Shown: positions 8,124 through 15,791, numbered from the stretch's first letter. The stretch is DNA of 36,531 nt from an uncultured Collinsella sp. (GCA_900544225.1 UQUD01000008.1:1-36531); one strand, 5' to 3'. Translations and numbers: made by a program. The notes: generated by a model not told the origin, from the letters alone.

Positions 8124-9431
8124 ATGGCTGTTCTTGAGTTTATTATCAATAACATCCTGACGCAGGCCGCCGTTGTTATCGGTCTCGTCGCCTGCCTGGG
8201 CCTTGTGCTTCAGAAGAAGTCGGCCAACGACGTGTTGCTCGGCACGTTTAAGACGATGCTCGGCTTCCTTGTTCTGGCTGCCGGCTCGAGCGTCATGCAG
8301 GGCTCTCTTGCCTACTTTGGCGATATGTTCAACTCCGCCTTCGGCTTCAACGGCATGACCGCCGTCGTCGCTTCCATCGAGGGCATCAACGGTCAGGCAA
8401 TGACCGACCTCGGCCTTGGCTCCGAGATCGCCATCTGCCTCGCTGGCATCTTCGTGGTGAACATCATTCTCGCTCGTTTCACCAAGTTTAAGTATGTGTT
8501 CCTGACTGGTCAGGCCCTTCTGTGGGAGTCCACGCTCTGCGTCGTCTTCGCCTTCTTCTGCGGTCTGCGCGGTATCCCCCTGATCGTCGTCAGCTCCATC
8601 GTCGGTGGCGCCTTCGCTACCCTCATGCCTGCCTTCGCTCAGCCCGTTGTCCGCAAGATTACCGAGTCCGATGACATCGCCCTGGGTCACTTCTGCACCT
8701 TCGGCTATATGTTCACCGCCCTTATCGCAAGCATCACCAAGAAGCTCGCTGGCGGCAAGGAGTCCAAGTCCACCGAGGATCTCGAGATTCCGCAGTCCCT
8801 GTCCTTCCTCCAGGATACCTACGCTGCTGTCGGCCTGGTCATGATCGTTTTCTACCTGGTCGTCGCTGCTTTCGCTGGTCCCGCTGCTGCTGCTGACTAC
8901 TGCGGCGCCACCAACTTCATGGTCTACGCTTTCCTCCAGGCCATGCAGTTCGTCGTTGGTCTGTACGTCCTGCTCGCCGGCGTCCGCCTGCTGCTCGCCG
9001 AGCTCGTCCCCGCCTTCCAGGGCATCTCGATGAAGCTCGTCCCCGATGCGCGCCCCGCTCTGGACTGCCCTGTCCTGTTCACCTATGCCCCTAACGCCGT
9101 TATCTTCGGCTTTGTGTTCACCACGCTTGGCTCGCTGATCGGCATGGCTATCACCGGCTTCATGGGCACCCTCGTCATCCCCGGCGTTATGTCCAACTTC
9201 TTCGCTGGCGGCACTGCTGGTGTCTTCGGTAACGCCATCGACGGTCGTCGCGGCGCCATCATCGGCTGCATCTTCCACGGCATCTTCATCATGATCCTGC
9301 CTGCGCTCCTGTCCCCGATGCTCGCTCAGATTGGCTTCGTGAACATGACCTGCACCGACGTCGACACCGTCGTCACCGGCTTCTTCTTCATGGCCATCAA
9401 GTCCATCCTCAGCGTCTTTGGTATCGCATAG
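8124..9431 (+). CDS. PTS EIIC, UlaA/SgaT-family sugar transporter
   Basis: The 435-aa integral membrane protein moves the sugar while the IIB phosphorylates it. I chose the ATG at 8124, with AGGGG ahead of it, over an in-frame GTG at 8115. About ten or more hydrophobic segments run through the protein. It shows the family-typical VLQKKSANDVLLGTFKTMLGF near the N-terminus and GRRGAIIGCIFHGIFI near the C-terminus. The family includes the L-ascorbate transporter and others of unknown substrate. Context (aldolases, transketolase, transaldolase, no UlaG lactonase, UlaD, UlaE or UlaF) argues against plain ascorbate use. Confidence 0.9.
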   Translation: MAVLEFIINNILTQAAVVIGLVACLGLVLQKKSANDVLLGTFKTMLGFLVLAAGSSVMQGSLAYFGDMFNSAFGFNGMTAVVASIEGINGQAMTDLGLGSEIAICLAGIFVVNIILARFTKFKYVFLTGQALLWESTLCVVFAFFCGLRGIPLIVVSSIVGGAFATLMPAFAQPVVRKITESDDIALGHFCTFGYMFTALIASITKKLAGGKESKSTEDLEIPQSLSFLQDTYAAVGLVMIVFYLVVAAFAGPAAAADYCGATNFMVYAFLQAMQFVVGLYVLLAGVRLLLAELVPAFQGISMKLVPDARPALDCPVLFTYAPNAVIFGFVFTTLGSLIGMAITGFMGTLVIPGVMSNFFAGGTAGVFGNAIDGRRGAIIGCIFHGIFIMILPALLSPMLAQIGFVNMTCTDVDTVVTGFFFMAIKSILSVFGIA

Positions 9432-9471
9432 GGATTCTTGTAGCGCCTGACGAAGGTCCAAGTCTTTCTTT

Positions 9472-9527
9472 AAGGGGGCTGTTCCTGTGCCTGGTCCCCG
9501 GCAGGGGAACAACCCCTTTCGTTTATT
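9472..9527 (+). terminator. Terminator or attenuating hairpin after EIIC
   Basis: AAGGGG (9472-9477) with CCCCTT (9513-9518), and TGTTCC with GGAACA inside, form a two-part stem, followed by TTCGTTTATT. It lies between the EIIC gene and the next gene on the same strand, so it may lower rather than stop read-through. Confidence 0.65.
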
Positions 9528-9547
9528 ACTGCTAGTGGAGGTTTCCA

Positions 9548-9940
9548 ATGGGTTTGTTTGGATTTGGCAAGAAAAAGGAGAAGGTGGCCTCCGCTGCAGC
9601 CGAGACCGCACCCGTTCTCGATCGAGATGCCGTTCTCGACGCCGTTAAGGCAAAGCGTTCCGAGCTCGAGGGCAAGGAGGGCGTCGCTGCCGCAAACGTT
9701 CTAAACGAGATTGGCAAGCTTTATGCCGATGCCAACATGGTCGACGAGGCCGTTGAGGCATACGAGCAAAGCCTGGAAGTCAATCGCACGATGGGCAAGG
9801 CGTCTGCAGCACTGGTCAAGCTGTACAACAAGAAGCGTGCGGCTGCCGCCGAAGCGAAAGACGATGAGGCTATCAAGTATTACATGGACAAGGTTACCGA
9901 GATGCTTGCTATCTCTAAAGACCAGCTTCGTGGCAAATAA
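9548..9940 (+). CDS. Small tetratricopeptide-repeat protein
   Basis: This 130-aa soluble protein begins MGLFGFGKKKEK, a basic start, and has one or two TPR-like helical pairs (about residues 45-100, with LNEIGKLYADANMVDEAVEAYEQSLEV). A Lys/Ala/Glu-rich, helix-forming tail follows. No enzymatic motif is seen. It lies 26 bp before the kinase-aldolase gene in the same direction, so it may scaffold or regulate that enzyme, but this is inference from position only. Confidence 0.6.
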   Translation: MGLFGFGKKKEKVASAAAETAPVLDRDAVLDAVKAKRSELEGKEGVAAANVLNEIGKLYADANMVDEAVEAYEQSLEVNRTMGKASAALVKLYNKKRAAAAEAKDDEAIKYYMDKVTEMLAISKDQLRGK

Positions 9941-9966
9941 TCGGGTAGTAAGAAGGGTTTCCTAGC

Positions 9967-11271
9967 ATGGAAAAGACGCTGATTTTGCTTGCCGGACCTC
10001 CGGCTACGGGCAAAACCGATTTGGCAGATCGCATCAAGGCTCGCCATACGTCCGAGAGCTTCTTGAGCGTCTCGCTTGATGACGTTAAGGAAGAGTATTG
10101 GGATACGTACGGCTTTAACAATGCCGAGGAAAAGGCACAGGTTGATGCGAACGCTCTTCAGGAGTGGTTCCGTCGCCTCGATGCCGCCATGGCGGATGGG
10201 CCGCAGATTATGTGCGATTATCCGTTTTCCGCCAAGCAGCACGACAGGCTCGCCGAGCTGGCAGACAAGCACGGCTACCGTGTGCTCACGATTCGTCTTG
10301 TCGCCGATCCCGTTATGATCAGCAAGCGCTACCGCGCTCGCGATCTTAAGCCGACGCGTCATCTTGCGCACATTGTGACGCATTATCACAAGGGCGATGT
10401 GCTCGAGGATCGTAGCAAGGGCGACGACCTGGTCGATCTGGATATCCTTGTCGACCGCATCAAAAACCGCGGCTATGATACGTTTGAGCTGGGTCATACC
10501 ATTGAGCTTGACGTGACCAATGTCGATACCGTTGACTATCCGGGCTTTTTGGCCAAGGTCGATGAGTATCTGGACGATCCCTCGTCGGTTGCCGCCATTG
10601 CCGCCAAGGCGGGGGCAGAGCTTACCGATGAGGACCTCTGCTCGCGCATCGACTATACATTGCTTAAGCCGACGGCGACTTGGGATCAGATTGATGCCAT
10701 TTGTGCCGAGGCGTTCGAGTACGGTTGTGCCAGCGCATGCATTCCACCTTCGTATATCGCCCGTGCCCACAAGGCCTATCCCGACCTTGCGCTTACCACG
10801 GTCATCGCTTTCCCGCTTGGCTATATGACGAGCGCTGCGAAAGCCGCCGAAGCGGCCGATGCCTACGCCAACGGTGCCTCCGAAATCGACATGGTGATCG
10901 ATCAGGGCATGGTTAAGGCCCGCGATTACCAGGCGATTGAGGACGATATTCGAGCTGTGCGCGAGGCCGTGCCCAATGCGACGCTCAAGGTCATTGTCGA
11001 AACGTGCTATCTGGCGCAGGAAACCAAAAAGCCGATCTGTCATGCCGTCGAGGCTGCCGGTGCAGACTTTATTAAGACGTCTACGGGCTTTGGCACGGCT
11101 GGTGCCCAGGTCGAGGATGTCTATCTGTTTGCTCAAGAGTTGGGCGGTCGTGTAAAGGTCAAGGCATCGGGCGGCGTACGCACGAAAGAAGATCTTGCGC
11201 TTATGTCGGGCGCCGGTGCCGATCGTATCGGCGCGAGTGCCAGCCCGCGCAAGCTTTTCGGCGCGCGCTAG
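9967..11271 (+). CDS. P-loop kinase fused to deoxyribose-phosphate aldolase (DeoC)
   Basis: The 434-aa protein has two catalytic modules. Residues 1 to about 205 form a small-molecule P-loop kinase (AAA_33/zeta-like) with Walker A GPPATGKT (10-17), a DD pair at 38-39 and an Arg-rich lid around 121-131. Residues from about 217 to 434 are a DeoC-class TIM barrel. In this half Asp308 (EIDM), the Schiff-base Lys370 (DFIKTSTGF) and the proton-relay Lys399 (VKASGGVRT) are all present, so the aldolase looks active. DeoC cleaves 2-deoxyribose 5-phosphate to glyceraldehyde 3-phosphate and acetaldehyde. A fused kinase suggests that one chain phosphorylates and then splits a deoxy or related sugar. The kinase substrate is unknown, and a ribokinase-type deoxyribokinase is not what is seen. 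I would annotate it as kinase-DERA. Confidence 0.85.
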   Translation: MEKTLILLAGPPATGKTDLADRIKARHTSESFLSVSLDDVKEEYWDTYGFNNAEEKAQVDANALQEWFRRLDAAMADGPQIMCDYPFSAKQHDRLAELADKHGYRVLTIRLVADPVMISKRYRARDLKPTRHLAHIVTHYHKGDVLEDRSKGDDLVDLDILVDRIKNRGYDTFELGHTIELDVTNVDTVDYPGFLAKVDEYLDDPSSVAAIAAKAGAELTDEDLCSRIDYTLLKPTATWDQIDAICAEAFEYGCASACIPPSYIARAHKAYPDLALTTVIAFPLGYMTSAAKAAEAADAYANGASEIDMVIDQGMVKARDYQAIEDDIRAVREAVPNATLKVIVETCYLAQETKKPICHAVEAAGADFIKTSTGFGTAGAQVEDVYLFAQELGGRVKVKASGGVRTKEDLALMSGAGADRIGASASPRKLFGAR

Positions 11272-11274
11272 AGG

Positions 11275-11314
11275 TAGCTTGGGGCATTCTTTGCATAAGG
11301 AATGCCCCAAGCTA
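11275..11314. other. Perfect 15-bp hairpin after the kinase-aldolase gene
   Basis: TAGCTTGGGGCATTC (11275-11289) and its exact complement (11300-11314) enclose a 10-nt loop. It directly follows the stop codon. There is no T-run after it on the plus strand, so termination would be atypical; it could protect the mRNA 3' end. Part of its sequence (AATGCCCCAAG) recurs at the terminator after the transaldolase gene. Confidence 0.6.
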
Positions 11315-11377
11315 GCGGTGAGTTGGTGAAGTATGCTCGGCTGGAATGAAATATGCGCGGGCAGGGTTATCGATGTG

Positions 11378-11417
11378 TGTCTTTTGAGATTTTGCAGATA
11401 ACATCTATTAAAAGACA
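11378..11417. promoter_or_regulatory. Inverted repeat upstream of gntR, operator candidate
   Basis: TGTCTTTT (11378-11385) and AAAAGACA (11410-11417) are perfect inverted copies whose centres are 32 bp (three helical turns) apart, in the control region of the regulator gene. This suits two dimer sites or looping autoregulation. Confidence 0.4.
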
Positions 11418-11463
11418 GCGCCTGATGTCAAGGATTTAGAGAACTGTTCCAGATAGGGGAGGG

Positions 11464-12204
11464 ATGATGACCGAAACGTCTGAGCTCGATTTTAGCGGCA
11501 AGGAACAGCTGTACTCTCAGCTGTACGATATCCTGTTCCAGGAAATTACGAGCGGTGCCTACAAGATTGGCGACTACATTCCCTCCGAAAGCGATCTTAT
11601 GAAGCGCTATGACGTTTCGCGTGCAACGGCGCGCAAAGCGATGGAGCTGCTTTCTAATAATGGCTTGATTGAGAAGAAGCGCGGCCGCGGATCCGAGGTT
11701 ATTGCCAACGTGCCACTTAGCTCGCCTAAGCGTGTCTCGAGCTATATCAAAAAGAATGTGGACGAGTTTGCAGTGCCTCAAAAACGTTTGATTGAGTCTG
11801 GCGTTGTAACCATGCCCCAGCACGTTGCCCGCGAGCTGGGCTTGGCTGAGGGCACAAAGGCCTTCTGCCTTCGCCGTGTGCGCGTATCGGGCGATCGTCC
11901 GTTCTATCTTGAGACGATTTATTACGAAGACGGTTATGTCCCGCATATTGCGGAACGCGACTTTTCCAAGGAATCACTTCGCGCTTATCTCAATAACTCA
12001 TGCAATATTCGCTGGAGCCGTGTGAGCCAAAAGATTGGAGCTTGCGTTGCTACCGACGAGCAGGCCGAGCTTTTGGGCATCAGCGCCGGTGCTCCGTTGC
12101 TTAACATTACGAGGGTTTCTCATGACCAGCAGAATGTGCCCCGTGAGTATGTGGAGTCGTTCTACCGCGCCGACCTCTACCGCCTCGAGATCGAACTCGA
12201 TTAA
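11464..12204 (+). CDS. GntR-family regulator with UTRA domain (HutC subfamily)
   Basis: The 246-aa DNA-binding protein has an N-terminal winged helix (about residues 12-78, with PSESDLMKRYDVSRATARKAMELL). A C-terminal UTRA effector domain follows (about 95-240, with RVRVSGDRPFYLETIYYEDGYVP). UTRA domains bind sugar phosphates or related small molecules, and these proteins are usually repressors released by the effector. It sits inside the sugar-catabolic region, so it most likely controls the flanking aldolase/PTS and transaldolase units. Two adjacent ATGs at 11464 and 11467 are possible; GGGGAGG lies directly ahead and favours the second by spacing. Confidence 0.88.
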   Translation: MMTETSELDFSGKEQLYSQLYDILFQEITSGAYKIGDYIPSESDLMKRYDVSRATARKAMELLSNNGLIEKKRGRGSEVIANVPLSSPKRVSSYIKKNVDEFAVPQKRLIESGVVTMPQHVARELGLAEGTKAFCLRRVRVSGDRPFYLETIYYEDGYVPHIAERDFSKESLRAYLNNSCNIRWSRVSQKIGACVATDEQAELLGISAGAPLLNITRVSHDQQNVPREYVESFYRADLYRLEIELD

Positions 12205-12296
12205 GGGGCTCTCCGTTCCGCTCTGACGCGGCGGCACTTTTGACAAACAATTCAGTCCGTACGTTTCTATATCATCATGTATGTAAGGAGTACATT

Positions 12297-13001
12297 ATGG
12301 CAATCAAGGTATTTGCCGACGGCGCCAATCTCGAGGGCATGCTCGACATGGCCGAGAACGGTAACGTTCAGGGCTTTACGACTAACCCATCGCTTATGAA
12401 GGCGGGTGGCGTGACCGATTACCGCGAGTTCGCCAAGACCGTGCTCGAGCACATCACCGATGTCTCGGTTTCGTTTGAGGTCTTTGCGGACGATGAGGCG
12501 GGCATGGAGGCCGAGGCTCGCGAGATTGCGACTTGGGCTGACAATGTGTATGTCAAGATTCCCGCACTCAACACCAAGGGTGAGTCGACCGCGGCGCTCG
12601 TTAAACGTCTTTCCGCTGACGGCATTAAGGTAAACGTTACGACGATCTTTACTCCCGAGCAGGTCGATGAGTTTGTGGACGCTGTCTCCGCTGAGACGCC
12701 GTCTATCATCTCTATCTTTGCCGGCCGTATTGCCGATACCGGCGTTGATCCGCTGCCGTTGATGGCTGAGTCTGTCAAAAAGGCCGCGGCAAAGCCGCAG
12801 TGTGAGGTGCTCTGGGCATCTACCCGCGAGCTGCTGAATATCTATCAGGCCGAGTCCGTGGGATGCCAGATCATTACCGTTCCCAACGGCATCCTGGCCA
12901 AGCGCAAGAACGTCGGTAAGGACCTCATGGAGTATTCGCTCGACACCGTTAAGGGTTTCGCGCGTGATATCGAAACGCTTGGATTCCACATCCTGCCGTA
13001 A
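12297..13001 (+). CDS. Transaldolase-family protein (fructose-6-phosphate aldolase/TalC-like)
   Basis: The 234-aa class I aldolase has FADGANL at the start, FTTNPSL at 27-33 and the Schiff-base lysine Lys87 in VYVKIPAL. Small transaldolases of this group either transfer dihydroxyacetone between sugar phosphates or cleave fructose 6-phosphate. The start at 12297 follows TAAGGAG. The C-terminus (VKGFARDIETLGFHILP) lacks the HPLTDxGxxxFxxDW helix common in TalC-type proteins. A TTGACA box lies at 12240-12245, but the nearest -10-like TATATC (12268) is too far for a standard spacer, so the promoter is unsure. A long terminator follows at 13083, making this a single-gene unit between the repressor and the transketolase. 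Confidence 0.88.
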   Translation: MAIKVFADGANLEGMLDMAENGNVQGFTTNPSLMKAGGVTDYREFAKTVLEHITDVSVSFEVFADDEAGMEAEAREIATWADNVYVKIPALNTKGESTAALVKRLSADGIKVNVTTIFTPEQVDEFVDAVSAETPSIISIFAGRIADTGVDPLPLMAESVKKAAAKPQCEVLWASTRELLNIYQAESVGCQIITVPNGILAKRKNVGKDLMEYSLDTVKGFARDIETLGFHILP

Positions 13002-13082
13002 CCGGACAAGCCGATTCGTCCATATCGGTTGATGGCAGAAGGAGTAAGGGTCGTCGTTGCCTGTACGGCGGCGACTCGTAAT

Positions 13083-13136
13083 GCCCCAAGTTGGCAAAGG
13101 CTCCTAGCTTTTGTTGACTTGGGGCTTTTGTGTTTT
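13083..13136 (+). terminator. Strong terminator after the transaldolase gene
   Basis: A 20-bp stem with about four G-U pairs (13083-13102 with 13106-13125) and a 3-nt loop is followed by TTTTGTGTTTT. Confidence 0.85.
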
Positions 13137-13171
13137 AGGGTGAAATTTCCGTCTGGCACGCCATCTGAAAA

Positions 13172-13452
13172 ATGAGGATCGCAGGCGGTGCCGTCTGTAC
13201 CGTGGGTATCGCCCACACGTATATGGCTCAGAAGACGATTCAAATTGAATGCGCCGCCTGTGGCATTGAGCACAAGGTTGAGGCCAGGGCGGCCTGGGTA
13301 TCGAGAAGGAGCTGACGCAGGAAGACGTTGACTCCGCCGACATCGCGACCGTGCCTATGGCCGCGCTCAAGAAGTGGCTGCACCACCCGCTGACCGATCA
13401 AGGTCTCGCCTCCTTCGAGGATGGCTGGGAAAAGGTCGTCGCGCGGGCTTAA
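13172..13452 (+). pseudogene. Remnant: fructose-type PTS IIB fused to a transaldolase 3' end
   Basis: From an ATG at 13172 the reading gives CTVGIAHTYMAQ and GIEHKVEA, the phosphocysteine loop and following strand of a fructose-family IIB. The frame then breaks at about 13281-13290. One frame over (from 13285) it continues with GLGIEKELTQEDVDSADIA, still IIB-like. It then passes into ATVPMAALKKWLHHPLTDQG and FEDGWEKVVARA, which match the C-terminal helix of a TalC-type transaldolase, and stops at TAA 13450-13452. No ribosome binding site precedes the ATG. I read this as a deletion that joined a IIB gene to a second transaldolase gene at a shared ADIA-like stretch, followed by a one-base loss. 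The family matches are from memory. Confidence 0.7.
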
Positions 13453-13516
13453 ACGAGTGAATTGCCCCGACATCGCATCATCCAGCGCCGGGGTTGTTCT
13501 CAAGAGAGGAATTCGT

Positions 13517-14347
13517 ATGACCAACCAGGAGCTGGCGAAGGTCGCCAATGAGGTCAGGAAGGGTGTCGTGACTGCGGTTCACGCCGCCAAGTCGGGGCAT
13601 CCGGGCGGATCGCTTGGCGCCGCCGACATCATGACCTACCTCTACTTTGAGGAAATGGATGTCGACCCGGCGAATCCGAGCCGCGCCGAGCGCGATCGCT
13701 TTGTGCTCTCCAAGGGACACTGCGCTCCGGCACTCTATGCCGTGCTCGCCGAGCGCGGGTTCTTTCCCAAGGAGGAGCTCGAGACGCTCCGTCATATCGG
13801 CAGCCGCCTGCAGGGCCATCCCAACATGAACGACGCCCCTGGCATCGATATGTCCACCGGATCGCTCGGTCAGGGCATCTCTGCTGCAGTTGGAATGGCG
13901 CTTGCCGCTAAGCACTGGGGCGACGGCTACCGTGTCTACACGTTGCTGGGCGACGGTGAGTGCGAGGAAGGCCAGGTGTGGGAGGCGGCCATGTTCGCCG
14001 GCAACCATGCGCTCGACAATCTTGTTGCCGTCGTCGACCACAACGGCTTGCAGATTGACGGCACGATCGATGAAGTCAACTCGGCCATGCCGCTCGCTGA
14101 CAAGTTCCGCGCCTTTAAGTGGCATGTGATCGAGCTCGCCGACGGTAACGACATGGCGCAGATTGCCGCCGCCTTTGCCGAGGCCCGCAAAGTGAGCGAC
14201 TCGCCCGTGGCCATTATCGCCGAGACGGTGAAGGGCAAGGGCGTCTCCTTTATGGAAAACCAGGTGGGCTGGCACGGCAAGGCACCCAACGATGAACAGT
14301 TTGAGCAGGCCATGGCCGAGCTCGCAGCAGCAGGGGAGGAGCTCTAA
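13517..14347 (+). CDS. Transketolase, N-terminal (thiamine diphosphate) subunit
   Basis: The 276-aa subunit carries the diphosphate-binding half of a split transketolase. It shows AKSGHPGGSLGAADIM (24-39), SKGHCAPALYAVL, and the metal/ThDP motif GDGECEEGQVWEAAMFAGNHALDN. The start at 13517 has GAGAGGA upstream. The next gene supplies the pyrimidine-binding half, overlapping at TAATG, so both are made together. Transketolase moves two-carbon units between sugar phosphates and links pentose phosphates to glycolysis. It begins 65 bp after the pseudogene end. Because a transaldolase remnant lies directly upstream, the ancestral order was probably transaldolase-tktN-tktC-IIA. Confidence 0.93.
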   Translation: MTNQELAKVANEVRKGVVTAVHAAKSGHPGGSLGAADIMTYLYFEEMDVDPANPSRAERDRFVLSKGHCAPALYAVLAERGFFPKEELETLRHIGSRLQGHPNMNDAPGIDMSTGSLGQGISAAVGMALAAKHWGDGYRVYTLLGDGECEEGQVWEAAMFAGNHALDNLVAVVDHNGLQIDGTIDEVNSAMPLADKFRAFKWHVIELADGNDMAQIAAAFAEARKVSDSPVAIIAETVKGKGVSFMENQVGWHGKAPNDEQFEQAMAELAAAGEEL

Positions 14348-15285
14348 TGGCAGACGTCAAGAAAGTCGCCACGCGCGTTAGCTATGGCGAGGCACTTGTC
14401 GAGCTGGGCAATGAGCGCGATGACTTTGTGGTTCTCGATGCCGACCTGGCCGCCGCCACGCAGACCGGTAAGTTTAAGGCTGCGCACCCTGAGCGCTTCT
14501 ACGACGCCGGCATTGCCGAGAGCAACCTGATGGGGCTCGCCGCCGGCATCGCGACCACGGGCCGCGTTGCTTTTGCGAGCACCTTTGCGATGTTTGCCGC
14601 CGGTCGCGCCTACGAGCAGGTCCGCAATTCCATCGGCTACCCGCACCTCAACGTCAAGATTGGCGCTACTCATGCCGGCATTTCGGTGGGCGAGGACGGC
14701 GCCACGCACCAGTGCTGCGAGGATATCGCACTCATGCGCACGATTCCGGGTATGACGGTGATCGTTCCCGCCGACGACGTCGAGGCTCGTGCCTGTGTGC
14801 GCGCCGCCTATGAGTTTGAGGGCCCGGTTTACATGCGCTTCGGCCGCCTGGCAACACCGGTCATCAACGATCACGAGGACTATGAGTTCAAGATTGGTCG
14901 CGGCGTGGTCGTGCGCGAGGGGTCCGATGTGACCATCATCGCTTGTGGCCTTATGGTCGCCGAGGCGCTTGAGGCTGCCGAGGCGCTCGCTGCCGATGGT
15001 ATCGATGCCGAGGTCATCAACATGCACACGATTAAGCCGCTTGATGAGCGCCTGGTGGTTGCCAGCGCCAAGAAGACTGGTCGCGTGGTCACCGCCGAGG
15101 AGCATTCGATTATCGGTGGTCTTGGCGAGGCCGTGGCCTCGGTGCTCGCGGAGCAGCATCCGGTGCCGATGCGTCGCGTCGGCGTGCGCGATGTGTATGG
15201 CGAGTCCGGCCCTGCGGTCGATTTGCTGCACAAGTACGGTTTGGACGCCGACGGCATCGAAGCTGCGGTCAGGTCCGTGTTGTAA
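14347..15285 (+). CDS. Transketolase, C-terminal (pyrimidine-binding) subunit
   Basis: The 312-aa partner of the preceding subunit holds the pyrimidine-binding domain, with the activating glutamate in DAGIAESNLMGLAAGIA, and YEQVRNSIGYPHLNVKIGATHAG. A C-terminal regulatory-type domain follows (about residues 185-312, with VTAEEHSIIGGLGEAVA). Its ATG overlaps the stop of the N-terminal subunit (TAATG). Splitting of transketolase into two genes is common in bacteria and archaea and is not decay here. Confidence 0.93.
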   Translation: MADVKKVATRVSYGEALVELGNERDDFVVLDADLAAATQTGKFKAAHPERFYDAGIAESNLMGLAAGIATTGRVAFASTFAMFAAGRAYEQVRNSIGYPHLNVKIGATHAGISVGEDGATHQCCEDIALMRTIPGMTVIVPADDVEARACVRAAYEFEGPVYMRFGRLATPVINDHEDYEFKIGRGVVVREGSDVTIIACGLMVAEALEAAEALAADGIDAEVINMHTIKPLDERLVVASAKKTGRVVTAEEHSIIGGLGEAVASVLAEQHPVPMRRVGVRDVYGESGPAVDLLHKYGLDADGIEAAVRSVL

Positions 15286-15296
15286 GGAAGGTTTCC

Positions 15297-15749
15297 ATGG
15301 GATTTGTATCTGCCAACCAAGTGACAATCGGGTATACCGCCGCCTCGCGCGAGGACGCCCTACATTATTTGTCCGAGCAGGCCATCGAGCTCGGCTTTGC
15401 CGATGACGCATCTGCCGTAGAGGCCGCCTTCATTGCTCGCGAGAACGAGGCCGAGACCGGCCTTGTCGCCGGTTTTGCCGTTCCGCATGCCAAAAGCGAC
15501 GCGATCCACACGCCGGGCGTTGCCGTGCTTAAACTGACCGAGCCCGTTGAATGGCCGAGCTTCGATGGGGTGCCCGTCGATGTTGCGCTCGCGCTGTACG
15601 TGCCCGCCGGCGAGGCCGGAACTACGCACCTGCGTCTGCTCTCCAAGGCTGCCGTGATGCTGATGGACGCCGGCTTCCGTGACAAGGTGCGCGCGAGCAC
15701 CGATCCCGTTGAGATTGCGGAGCTCATCAATAGCGGACTCGAAGACTAG
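15297..15749 (+). CDS. PTS EIIA, fructose-type, without a visible cognate IIB/IIC
   Basis: The 150-aa phosphocarrier domain has His64 in GFAVPHAKSDAI as the phosphorylated residue and otherwise typical PTS_EIIA_2 features. It begins 11 bp after the transketolase stop, with AAGGAAGG ahead. It differs clearly from the IIA at 7231. No intact fructose-type IIB or IIC is in the window, only the IIB remnant at 13172. It may serve a transporter elsewhere, act on the UlaA-type system, or have a regulatory role. Confidence 0.88.
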   Translation: MGFVSANQVTIGYTAASREDALHYLSEQAIELGFADDASAVEAAFIARENEAETGLVAGFAVPHAKSDAIHTPGVAVLKLTEPVEWPSFDGVPVDVALALYVPAGEAGTTHLRLLSKAAVMLMDAGFRDKVRASTDPVEIAELINSGLED

Positions 15750-15791
15750 AACGGTCATCCCGTTCAATCAATCGATCCTTCTCCAAGGAAA

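Noticed and set aside
6364..9431. Plain L-ascorbate (ula) operon
   Set aside because: The PTS proteins are of that family, but the lactonase, decarboxylase and epimerase genes are absent and unrelated aldolases are present instead.
8082..9611. Long minus-strand open frame over the EIIC gene
   Set aside because: Its predicted product is an Asp/Glu/His/Gly-rich low-complexity chain typical of antisense reading of high-GC genes; the plus strand has a convincing membrane transporter.
13517..15285. Split transketolase as a frameshifted single gene
   Set aside because: Two-gene transketolases with N- and C-terminal subunits are common, and the TAATG overlap shows an ordinary coupled pair.
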